Shown piece after piece: positions 13,847-20,218 of a stretch of 20,218 bases of DNA (its first letter is position 1; every line of letters starts with the position of its first letter). Below the pieces are notes generated by a model. That model was not told the origin of the DNA. It did not search any database and saw only the letters and a list, made by a program, of their open reading frames with translations. Both the position numbers and the translations under genes were made by a program. Origin of the DNA: Dehalococcoidia bacterium (GTDB lineage Bacteria > Chloroflexota > Dehalococcoidia > Lucifugimonadales > Lucifugimonadaceae); assembly GCA_028278465.1 (NCBI GenBank), contig JANQEF010000289.1, positions 1 to 20,218 of the forward strand, in the 5' to 3' direction.

Positions 13847-14652
13847 GCGGCGACCGGCCGCCCAACGCTCTCACCATCGCAGGGTCTGACTCCGGCGGCG
13901 GCGCCGGCATCCAGGCTGATCTGAAGACTTTTGCGGCGTTCGGCGTCTTTGGCACTTCGGCGATCACCGCGGTCACGGCCCAGAACACGCAGTCCGTCAC
14001 GTCCGTGCAGGAGATCGACCTCGACGTGATAGCGGCGCAGATCGACGCCGTGATCTCAGACATTCAGATCGATGTTGTAAAGACCGGGATGCTGTCGTCC
14101 GCTGCGATCGTCGGGCTGGTTGCAGACAAGGCGGAGGAGCACGGCTTTGAGAGGCTGGTTGTTGATCCCGTGATGGTGGCAGCATCAGGCGCGAGGCTGC
14201 TGCGCGAGGACGCGGTTGAGACGATCAGGAAGCGACTGCTGCCACTGGCGACGGTCGTAACGCCGAACGTCCCCGAGGCTGCGGTGCTGGCAGGCATGTC
14301 CGTGGCCGGCGAGTCCGAGATGCAAGAGGCGGCGCGCCGCATCCATGCGCTGGGACCGAAATACGTGGTCCTCAAGGGCGGACACCTCACCGGCTCGGAC
14401 CATTCGGACGACCTGCTGTTCGACGGCCAGTCTTTCGAGACATTCACTGCCAAGCGCATCAACACAACAAGCAATCACGGCACCGGCTGCACATTTGCCT
14501 CGGCGGTGGCATCCGGGCTGGCACACGGTCGCGGCGTCTCACGCTCGGTCGCAGACGCCAAGGCGTACGTAACCGCCGCGATCGCGAACGCCTTTCCGGT
14601 CGGCCACGGTCATGGTCCTCTCAACCACTTCCACCACTGGTGGCGAGACTGA
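13843..14652 (+). CDS. thiD: Hydroxymethylpyrimidine/phosphomethylpyrimidine kinase
   Basis: A ribokinase-fold kinase of about 269 residues that phosphorylates HMP to HMP-P and HMP-PP in thiamin synthesis or salvage. Clear motifs are AGSDSGGGAGIQADLKTFAA near the N-terminus, TAVTAQNT, VVDPVMVA, TPNVPEAAVL, LKGGH and SNHGTGCTFASA, which holds the anion hole and catalytic Cys. The C-terminus ends GHGPLNHFHHWW as in many ThiD proteins. I choose GTG at 13843 because it forms a GTGA overlap with the tenA stop (13844-13846); GTG at 13837, two codons upstream, is an alternative. Translation is probably coupled to tenA. No ThiE module is fused, so the product must be used by a ThiE encoded elsewhere. 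Confidence 0.93.
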   Translation: MSGDRPPNALTIAGSDSGGGAGIQADLKTFAAFGVFGTSAITAVTAQNTQSVTSVQEIDLDVIAAQIDAVISDIQIDVVKTGMLSSAAIVGLVADKAEEHGFERLVVDPVMVAASGARLLREDAVETIRKRLLPLATVVTPNVPEAAVLAGMSVAGESEMQEAARRIHALGPKYVVLKGGHLTGSDHSDDLLFDGQSFETFTAKRINTTSNHGTGCTFASAVASGLAHGRGVSRSVADAKAYVTAAIANAFPVGHGHGPLNHFHHWWRD

Positions 14653-14709
14653 CACGCGTCGTTCGGCAGCGTAGCCTGTTCGCGTTCACTGAGCTGAAAG
14701 GAGCCCGCT

Positions 14710-15087
14710 GTGAAGGTGCTTGCATGGCGCTTCGATCACGTTGGCGACTGCAACCGCTACGGCAACTGCGTCGATCACCCGTACTTCGAGCTGCCTGAAC
14801 GTGAAGAGCTCGTCGACTACCCTGAAACTCTGCCGGCTGGCTGTGTTGGGCTGCAGTACGTTTCGCTCGAAACAGTATCCGGAGAAGGCGAAGCCGAAAC
14901 TGAGTCACAGCAGGCGTTCCGCCAGCTACGTGAGCGCTCCGAAGTGTTGCGGGCGTCGGTCGGCGAGGCGCTTCACAGCATTCAGCGCAACCGCTTGCAC
15001 GAAGTCGAGAAGATACTCGATGATGCGGTAACCGACTTCGACCGCGTTTGGAACTTCTCGTCTGCCGCCGAAACCGAATCTCGCTGA
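14710..15087 (+). CDS. Small conserved-looking hypothetical protein with Cys/His-containing N-terminus
   Basis: I do not recognise this 125-residue protein with certainty. It starts MKVLAWRFDHVG, followed by C14, C20 and H23 in a C-x5-C-x2-H arrangement that could bind a metal, and another Cys at 45. Residues 47-55 (VGLQYVSLE) look like a core beta strand. The C-terminal half (65-115) is Glu/Arg-rich and helical. The order 'M-K-V-L strand, D-H, variable, strand, long helix' faintly resembles the archaeal threonyl-tRNA synthetase editing-domain fold, but the diagnostic C-terminal motif is missing and this is only a hint. The start is GTG at 14710 with AAAGGAG six bases upstream, a strong site that supports a real gene. 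It follows thiD by 57 bases and precedes the ornithine cyclodeaminase homologue by 27. Confidence 0.75.
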   Translation: MKVLAWRFDHVGDCNRYGNCVDHPYFELPEREELVDYPETLPAGCVGLQYVSLETVSGEGEAETESQQAFRQLRERSEVLRASVGEALHSIQRNRLHEVEKILDDAVTDFDRVWNFSSAAETESR

Positions 15088-15114
15088 CACCAGCCCCGAA
15101 CGAAAGCCGCTCCG

Positions 15115-16068
15115 ATGGCCCTCTACCTGACAGAAGCCGAAGTCACCGATCTGCTCACCATGGAGATCGCGCTTGAGTCGCTCGACGAAGTGTTCAGAGC
15201 TCGGTCAGAAGGCAAGGTCGGCAACATCCCGCGCTCTCGTCTGCCCATCGGCCGCGGCAGCTACAACCTCATGGGCGCGTCCTGGCCCGAGGCCGGGATT
15301 GTAGGCCACAAGTCGTACGCCGCGGGTGCGGGCGGCGCCAGCTTCCATGTCATGCTCTACGGCACCAACGGCGAAGGCCTGCTGGCCGTGATCGAGGCCA
15401 ACCGCATGGGACAGGTGCGCACCGGCGCTGCATCGGGAATCGCCACCCGCTACATGGCCCGCGAAGACGCTTCAAGTGTCGGTGTGATCGGCTCCGGCTA
15501 CCAGGCCGAGACACAGCTCGAAGCAGTCGCCGCGGTGCGTGAGATCAGCACTGCAAAGGTGTTCTCCCGCACCGAGGAGCGGCGGACGGCGTTCGCTGAA
15601 AAGATGTCGGCGCAACTGGAGATCGACGTCCAGCCTGCTGAGTCCGCGGCAGCTGCGGTGCGGGACGCAGACGTCGTGATCACTGTTACCAACGCCGCCG
15701 AGCCGGTGCTTCTAGGCGAGATGCTCGGCATGGGCGCTCACATCAACGCCGCTGGCGGCAACTCGTGGATGCGGCGCGAGTTGGACACCCACGCTGTGGC
15801 GATGAGTGACATCGTCGCAACCGATGACATCGACCAGGCGAAGATCGAGTGCGGCGAGCTCATGCGAGCGGCTGAGACCGGTCACTTCTCGTGGGAGCGA
15901 CTTGTGCGGCTCGACCGCATCGTCAGCAAACTCCGCCGTGGCCGTGACAACGACGAACAGGTGACGTTGTTCGAGTCGCAGGGCGTAGCGTTCGAGGACA
16001 TCGCCGTCTGCAACCGCCTGCTGCAGATGGCGAAAGAGCAGGGCGTCGGCGCCGAGTTGCCAGGTTAG
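15115..16068 (+). CDS. Ornithine cyclodeaminase/mu-crystallin family protein
   Basis: A 317-residue NAD(P)-dependent enzyme of typical length. It has Lys66 in HKSY (active-site Lys region), VRTGAASG (101-108, with the carboxylate-binding Arg102), a Rossmann motif GVIGSGYQAE (123-132), VVITVTNA (187-194), and near the C-terminus LFESQGVAFEDIA, the family signature. ATDDIDQAK (235-243) occupies the place of the catalytic Asp segment. Members include ornithine cyclodeaminase, alanine dehydrogenase (archaeal type), ketimine reductases and N-(2-carboxyethyl) amino-acid synthases, so the substrate is open. The start ATG at 15115 has no strong Shine-Dalgarno. A HIT protein gene begins 4 bases after its stop, so the two are almost certainly co-transcribed. 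Confidence 0.9.
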   Translation: MALYLTEAEVTDLLTMEIALESLDEVFRARSEGKVGNIPRSRLPIGRGSYNLMGASWPEAGIVGHKSYAAGAGGASFHVMLYGTNGEGLLAVIEANRMGQVRTGAASGIATRYMAREDASSVGVIGSGYQAETQLEAVAAVREISTAKVFSRTEERRTAFAEKMSAQLEIDVQPAESAAAAVRDADVVITVTNAAEPVLLGEMLGMGAHINAAGGNSWMRRELDTHAVAMSDIVATDDIDQAKIECGELMRAAETGHFSWERLVRLDRIVSKLRRGRDNDEQVTLFESQGVAFEDIAVCNRLLQMAKEQGVGAELPG

Positions 16069-16072
16069 CCGT

Positions 16073-16585
16073 ATGAGCTTTGGACGGAAGCCGATCTCGC
16101 CGGCCGAAGTCGAGGCGTATCGAGACCGGGCGCAGGACGGCCCTTGTTTCGTCTGCGGCATCGTCGACGGCACCAACCCTTACGACCACCACATCATCTA
16201 CCAGGATGAGAAGGCGCTGGCGTTTCTGACGATGGGGCAGGTCATGTACGGCTGGTCGCTGGTCTGCCCGCGTGCACATCGCGAACATGCGGTCTCCGAC
16301 TTCACCGAGGCCGAGTACCTGGATCTGCAACGGCTCGTCTACGCAGTGGGCAACGCCATCACGAAGACGGTGCCGACAGATCGGCTTTACGTCCTGACGC
16401 TGGGAAGCCAGCAGGCGAACCGTCACGTCCACTGGCACATCACGGCACTGCCTCCGGGCGTTCCTTATGAGGAGCAGGAGTACAAGGCGCTGAGCCACGA
16501 AAACGGCCTGCTCGACATGTCGGAGGAAGACAAGGCGGGCCTGGCAAGACGGATCGCCGCGAACCTCGACTACTCTCCGCAATAA
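16073..16585 (+). CDS. HIT-family nucleotide hydrolase/transferase
   Basis: A 170-residue histidine-triad protein. The triad is HVHWH (residues 118-122), preceded by LGSQQANRH where GxxxQxxxH residues normally contact the phosphates. CFVC (25-28) near the N-terminus could form half of the structural zinc site seen in many HIT proteins. The beta strand QDEKALAFLT and PRAHREH (66-72) are family hallmarks. HIT proteins cleave nucleoside phosphoramidates or dinucleoside polyphosphates. The C-terminus (130-170) is longer than in the minimal family. The start at 16073 follows the ornithine cyclodeaminase-like gene by four bases, so it is read as the second gene of an operon; a functional link is unproven. 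Confidence 0.9.
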   Translation: MSFGRKPISPAEVEAYRDRAQDGPCFVCGIVDGTNPYDHHIIYQDEKALAFLTMGQVMYGWSLVCPRAHREHAVSDFTEAEYLDLQRLVYAVGNAITKTVPTDRLYVLTLGSQQANRHVHWHITALPPGVPYEEQEYKALSHENGLLDMSEEDKAGLARRIAANLDYSPQ

Positions 16586-16675
16586 GACGCCGCGATGGTT
16601 CCGGGTTGCCGGGTTGATCGCTGCGGCGGTACTGTAGCGGCCTCACCCACTCCCAGCAGCACGGAGCCGCCTCAC

Positions 16676-17755
16676 ATGGCCCTCGACTTCCTCAAGTTCA
16701 CAGACGAAAACTCGGTCCGCGTGCCTGCGCCAGACCTCCACAGGCAGGTCGTCGCCATCCTGCGCGGCGTCGGCACTCCGGAAGAGCACGCCGAGGTCAC
16801 GGCGAAGATCCTCACTAAAGCGTCGCTGATGGCCGTCGACAGCCACGGCGTCGGCAACGCGGTCCGCTACTCGCGCAGCATCGAGTCAGGCGAGTACACC
16901 GTGCCGCAGACCGTCGAGACGATCTCCGAGTCCGACACCACGGCGCTGATCAGCTGCGGAAACGGGCTGGGCTTTGTGGCTGCACACCAGGCTATGGAGA
17001 CGTCGATCGCCAAGGCGAAGAAGCACGGCACCGGCATGGTGACGGTGCGCGACGGCCACCACATCGGCATGGTCGGCTACTACCCGTTCATGGCGATCGA
17101 GGAGGACATGCTAGGCATGGCGATCACCAGCGCTTCACCTGCGATGCGGCCCGCGCTGGGAGCAGCGCCGAGGCTCGGCACCAACCCGATCGCGTTCGGC
17201 GCGCCGGCAGGCGAGGAGAAGCCGTTCCTGCTGGACATGGCGACCACGACGGTGGCGAGCGGCAAACTCGGGCTTGCGAAGCGACTGGGCGTGCCGATCC
17301 CGGAGGGCTGGGCAGTGACAGCCGAAGGCCAGCCGCTGGTCCACCCACCGGACGCCCGCGGAGATCACTGGTCGCAGAACCCGCTCGGCAATACCCGTGA
17401 GCAGGGAGCGCACAAGGGCTACGGGCTTGCGGTCATGGTGGATATCCTCGCCGGAGTGTTGTCCGGCGGCGGCTTCGGGTCGCAGCTTTCTGGCGGCGAG
17501 AACATGACTTGGACGATGGCAATCGATATCTCGAAGTTCCGGCCGCTCGAAGACTTCAAGTCGATGATGGACGACATGATCCGCACGCTGCACAACACGC
17601 CGGCCGAGCCTGGCGAGGACAGGGTGCTGGTGGCGGGCGACCCCGAGTGGGAGGCGGAGGCGGAGCGGTTGGACAAGGGCATTCCGATGCACCCGACTCA
17701 GTACGACGAGATGCGGTCGCGGGCGCAGGAGTTGGGCGTCGAACTGTTTATCTAG
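16676..17755 (+). CDS. Malate/L-lactate dehydrogenase (Ldh2) family oxidoreductase
   Basis: A 359-residue NAD(P)-dependent 2-hydroxyacid dehydrogenase of the Ldh2 (MDH2/YlbC/ComC) fold, normal length. Markers are DSHGVGNAVRY (55-65, with conserved His57), VRDGHHIGMVGYY (124-136, where NSNHFG is more usual), RLGTNPIAFG (166-175), LDMATTTVASGK (186-197) and HKGYGLAVMVDILAG (246-260). The family oxidises or reduces malate, lactate, ureidoglycolate, 2,3-diketogulonate or sulfolactate, so this enzyme could produce the 2-oxoacid decarboxylated by the ComDE-like complex; that is an inference. I start at ATG 16676 (GGAG about ten bases upstream) because homology begins here; an upstream extension to 16595 has no support. 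The preceding 90 bases hold no clear promoter. The CocE-type gene follows after 66 bases. Confidence 0.9.
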   Translation: MALDFLKFTDENSVRVPAPDLHRQVVAILRGVGTPEEHAEVTAKILTKASLMAVDSHGVGNAVRYSRSIESGEYTVPQTVETISESDTTALISCGNGLGFVAAHQAMETSIAKAKKHGTGMVTVRDGHHIGMVGYYPFMAIEEDMLGMAITSASPAMRPALGAAPRLGTNPIAFGAPAGEEKPFLLDMATTTVASGKLGLAKRLGVPIPEGWAVTAEGQPLVHPPDARGDHWSQNPLGNTREQGAHKGYGLAVMVDILAGVLSGGGFGSQLSGGENMTWTMAIDISKFRPLEDFKSMMDDMIRTLHNTPAEPGEDRVLVAGDPEWEAEAERLDKGIPMHPTQYDEMRSRAQELGVELFI

Positions 17756-17821
17756 CCTGTCGTCGGGATCTCCCAGCGAACCGATTCTTGAACACCCGAC
17801 CGCCAGGAGCGCGGACTTTCC

Positions 17822-19747
17822 ATGACCTCCCAACCTCTCTACGGCTACTCGATCGAAAAAGATGTGATGGTCCCGATGCGGGACGGCGTGCGGCTGGCGA
17901 CCGACATCTACCGCCCCGCCCACGGCGATGGCCGACCGCTCTCATCTCCTTCGCCGGTCTTGCTGGTCCGAACGTCCTACGACAAGTCGGCGCCTGAGTG
18001 GGACGACGTCTGGCCCTACTACACCCGCCGCGGCTACGCCTTCGCCGTCCAGGACCTGCGCAGCCGCTTCCGCTCTGAGGGCGACGGCCACTACTACCAC
18101 ACCTGCAACCCGTGGGAAGGCGTCGACGGCTACGACACGGTCGAGTGGCTGGCGGCGCAGGAGTGGTCGAACGGCAAGATCGGGACTCTCGGCTCGTCCC
18201 ACCGCGCAATAGTTCAGACACAGCTCGCGCTCGAAAGGCCGCCGCACCTCGCCGCCATGTGGGTCGAGGCCGGACCGACGAACATCTACGCGCACGAGGC
18301 CCGAGAGGGCGGCGCGATGTCGCCACAGATGTTCGCCGCACTTCACCTCCACGCTCTCGACAGCCACGAGCTACGCGGCAACCCCGACGGCGCAAAGGTG
18401 ATCCTTGACGCCATGCGCAACATGGGCGAGGAGTTCGGGAAGGTGCCGTGGAAGCCGGGTGAGACGGCGCTGCGGGTGACGCCGGACCTGGAGAAGACGC
18501 TGTTCGACTACTACTACCGCGGCGAGTACGACGAGTGGTGGAGCCAGGAGTGCTGCGACCAGGAGCCGTACTTCGACCGCCACGCCGACGTGCCGATCGT
18601 CGTTGCCGGCGGCTGGTACGACGCATTTGTCGGCGCCACCTGTAACTACTACGTCGAGATGAACCGCCGCAACACCTCGCCCGCGCGGCTGATCGTCGGC
18701 CCGTGGTGCCACGGTGGCATGCGGTCGGAAGCCAGCTGGCATGGCCAGGCGGATGTGGGCATCAACTCGGTCTGGACCAACGCCATCTACAACCCGGAGC
18801 GGCTGAAGTGGTTCGATCGCTGGCTGAAGGACGAGCCTCACCAGCCAGAGCTCGATCCGCCGGTGCGGCTATACGTGATGGGAACCGGCAGCGGAGGAAA
18901 GACGCAGCGCGGTCACCTCGACCACGGTGGCTACTGGCGAGACGAGAACGAGTGGCCGATTGCGAGAACGGGCACGCGCAGGCTCTACCTGCATGGCGAC
19001 GGCGCCATGCTGGACGAGGCTCCGGCGGATGACGCGGCTCCTCTGGAGTACGTGTTCGACCCTGAAAACCCGGTGCCTTCAGTCGGAGGCACGCTGGTCG
19101 GAGCTTTCCGAGTTCTGGGTCCGGAGGAGGGTGGCCCACCCGAGGATTTCGTGCCGGACCACCTCGACCAGTGGGCGCTGGCGAGGGCGAACCTGGCCGA
19201 AGCTGTCCCGGCGGGTGGCTGGCACCAGGTTGAGGGGCCACAGTGGGCCGGCGCGAAGGAGCCGTATCAGCTGCTCTGCGACCGCGACGATGTCCTTGTG
19301 TTCAGGACAGAGCCGCTCGAGAAGGATACCGAGATCACCGGCGAGATCGAGGTCTCGCTGTGGGTTAGCTCAGACGCTACCGACACCGACTTCACGGTGA
19401 AGATCGTCGACGAGCAGCCGCCTTCCGGCGACTGGCCCGAAGGCTTCCATCTGAACCTCGTCGACACGGTCCTGCGCATGCGCTACCGGGATTCGTGGCG
19501 TGAGGAGAAGCTGATGACGCCGGGCGAGGTCTACCCGATCACGATCAAGCTGTGGCCGATCTCGAACGTCTTCAAGGCCGGGCACCGGATTCGGCTCGAC
19601 GTTTCCTCATCGAACTACCCGCGGCTGGATGTGAACCCGAACACCGGCGAGCCGATGGGCAGGCACACGCACATACGCAAGGCGCGTAACACGGTCTACG
19701 TCGATGCCGAACGGCCTTCGAGCGTCACGCTGCCGGTGATCAAGTAG
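17822..19747 (+). CDS. CocE/NonD family serine hydrolase (X-Pro dipeptidyl-peptidase S15-like)
   Basis: A 641-residue alpha/beta hydrolase of the CocE/NonD type. The N-terminal VMVPMRDGVRLATDIYRP is the family opening. DLRSRFRSEG (78-87) matches the conserved D-R-G-SEG strand. The nucleophile is Ser126 in GSSHRAIVQ, where the second Gly of GxSYxG is Ala. Asp267 (GGWYDAF) and His297 (GPWCHGG) complete the triad. A C-terminal jelly-roll domain occupies about 490-640 (ITGEIEVSLWVSSD ... FKAGHRIRLDVSSSNYPR). No signal peptide is seen, so it is probably cytoplasmic. Substrates of the family range from cocaine esters and cephalosporins to X-Pro peptides; here an acyl ester or amide is expected. AGGAG lies upstream of ATG 17822 at a rather long spacing. 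Transcribed in line with the Ldh2 gene. Confidence 0.9.
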   Translation: MTSQPLYGYSIEKDVMVPMRDGVRLATDIYRPAHGDGRPLSSPSPVLLVRTSYDKSAPEWDDVWPYYTRRGYAFAVQDLRSRFRSEGDGHYYHTCNPWEGVDGYDTVEWLAAQEWSNGKIGTLGSSHRAIVQTQLALERPPHLAAMWVEAGPTNIYAHEAREGGAMSPQMFAALHLHALDSHELRGNPDGAKVILDAMRNMGEEFGKVPWKPGETALRVTPDLEKTLFDYYYRGEYDEWWSQECCDQEPYFDRHADVPIVVAGGWYDAFVGATCNYYVEMNRRNTSPARLIVGPWCHGGMRSEASWHGQADVGINSVWTNAIYNPERLKWFDRWLKDEPHQPELDPPVRLYVMGTGSGGKTQRGHLDHGGYWRDENEWPIARTGTRRLYLHGDGAMLDEAPADDAAPLEYVFDPENPVPSVGGTLVGAFRVLGPEEGGPPEDFVPDHLDQWALARANLAEAVPAGGWHQVEGPQWAGAKEPYQLLCDRDDVLVFRTEPLEKDTEITGEIEVSLWVSSDATDTDFTVKIVDEQPPSGDWPEGFHLNLVDTVLRMRYRDSWREEKLMTPGEVYPITIKLWPISNVFKAGHRIRLDVSSSNYPRLDVNPNTGEPMGRHTHIRKARNTVYVDAERPSSVTLPVIK

Positions 19748-19761
19748 ACGTTCGGGCTGTG

Positions 19762-19790
19762 GCGGCGTCCGGTAGTTGAAGCCGCGCCGC
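19762..19790 (+). terminator. Possible weak hairpin terminator between convergent genes
   Basis: GCGGCG (19762-19767) can pair with CGCCGC (19785-19790), followed by GTTTAG. It lies 15 bases after the hydrolase stop, in the 62-base gap between two converging genes. The stem is short and the T-tract minimal. Confidence 0.25.
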
Positions 19791-19809
19791 GTTTAGACCC
19801 GCGGAACCT

Positions 19810-20218
19810 CTACTCGCAGCCCAGCGCTGTCTTGAGCGAAGCCAGGTTCCTGCGCATCACCGTGAAGTACGTGTCGCCGGCGTCCACCTGTTCCGGCGTC
19901 AGCGACTCCAGCGGGTGCAGCGGCAGGATCTCGGCGCTGGTCTCGCTCGCAACCGTCTCGGCGAGGTCGTCGCTCAGTATCGGCTCCTGCAGTATGTGCG
20001 AGATCGAGAGCCGCTCCATCTCCTCGATGATTTCCGCAACGCGCCGCGGGGTCGACTCGAACTCGGCGGACAGGTCTGCGAGCCCGATCTGCTCCAGCCC
20101 GTAACGTTCGGCCAGGTGCCCGTACGCCTCGTGCGATACGACCATGTGGTCGAGAGTGCAGGACCCGAGGGCGGCGCCGAACTCGCGGTCAAGGTCGAGT
20201 AGCTCGGCCACCAGCGCG
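19810..20218 (-). CDS. Metal (zinc/manganese) ABC-transporter substrate-binding protein, C-terminal part
   Basis: The open frame runs off the right edge; the visible 135 residues are the C-terminal lobe of a ZnuA/TroA-type (SBP_bac_9) protein. VVSHEAYGHLAERYGL holds the expected metal-binding His at the start of a helix, followed by the QIGL-type strand. SHILQEPILSDDLAETVASET matches the conserved 'i--e---s-k-a--ia-e-g' segment, and GDTYFTVMRRNLASLKTAL is the usual C-terminal helix. At the position of the last metal ligand or its neighbour (LDPL in many homologues) this protein reads LHPL. The signal peptide and first two ligands lie outside the window, as presumably do the permease and ATPase. 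The GTG at 20211 is internal and not a start. Confidence 0.85.
   Translation of the reverse strand, partial: ALVAELLDLDREFGAALGSCTLDHMVVSHEAYGHLAERYGLEQIGLADLSAEFESTPRRVAEIIEEMERLSISHILQEPILSDDLAETVASETSAEILPLHPLESLTPEQVDAGDTYFTVMRRNLASLKTALGCE

Overview
The window looks like chromosomal DNA from a high-GC, free-living bacterium, most likely a member of the Chloroflexota (SAR202 / Dehalococcoidia-like). This is an inference. It rests on exported proteins with 'PTATP / PTPEPT' linkers, a PQQ-propeller lipoprotein, an enolase-superfamily dehydratase, two SMP-30 lactonase-type proteins, a CocE-type hydrolase, and short GC-rich intergenic repeats of the 'GTAGGGGCGG...' and '...GTCGAAGGATCT' kind. 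No rRNA, tRNA, CRISPR array, transposase or phage gene was seen.

Layout. Positions 1-111 are the end of a probable transporter. 231-1280 is an unusually AT-rich orphan gene for a three-segment membrane protein with helical/coiled regions. 1305-2389 is a two-subunit ThDP decarboxylase (sulfopyruvate decarboxylase ComD/ComE type) with a 4-base overlap between subunits. 2415-13064 is a mostly minus-strand block: a large Ig-like, calcium-loop surface protein; an SDR dehydrogenase downstream of an enolase-superfamily dehydratase (probable operon); a double-domain VOC protein with a clear terminator; an eight-repeat PQQ-propeller lipoprotein; two paralogous SMP-30/gluconolactonase-like proteins; and a type II haloacid-dehalogenase-like HAD. 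A small membrane-anchored plus-strand gene (9659-10093) interrupts this block. 13175-19747 is all plus strand: TenA and ThiD (thiamin salvage, coupled by a GTGA overlap), a small unknown protein, an ornithine cyclodeaminase/mu-crystallin homologue followed closely by a HIT-family protein, an Ldh2-type dehydrogenase and a CocE/NonD hydrolase. The window ends inside a minus-strand zinc/manganese ABC-transporter binding protein.

How the genes may work together. The content is mainly catabolic: dehydratase, dehydrogenases, lactonases, decarboxylase, dehalogenase-like and esterase-like enzymes, as expected of a heterotroph using sugar acids and other oxidised organic matter. ThiD/TenA could supply the cofactor of the ThDP decarboxylase. 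ComDE-like subunits together with an Ldh2-family (ComC-related) dehydrogenase would allow 2-hydroxyacid to 2-oxoacid to aldehyde chemistry, possibly on sulfolactate/sulfopyruvate, but the two loci are about 14 kb apart and substrates cannot be assigned from sequence alone.

No clear-cut undescribed system (defence, mobile or biosynthetic) was found. The best leads are the AT-rich orphan membrane protein, the small Cys/His protein after thiD, the structured intergenic regions at 8115-8241, 11046-11189 and 12167-12335, and active-site departures in several otherwise ordinary enzymes. No stretch longer than about 250 bases lacks a gene.
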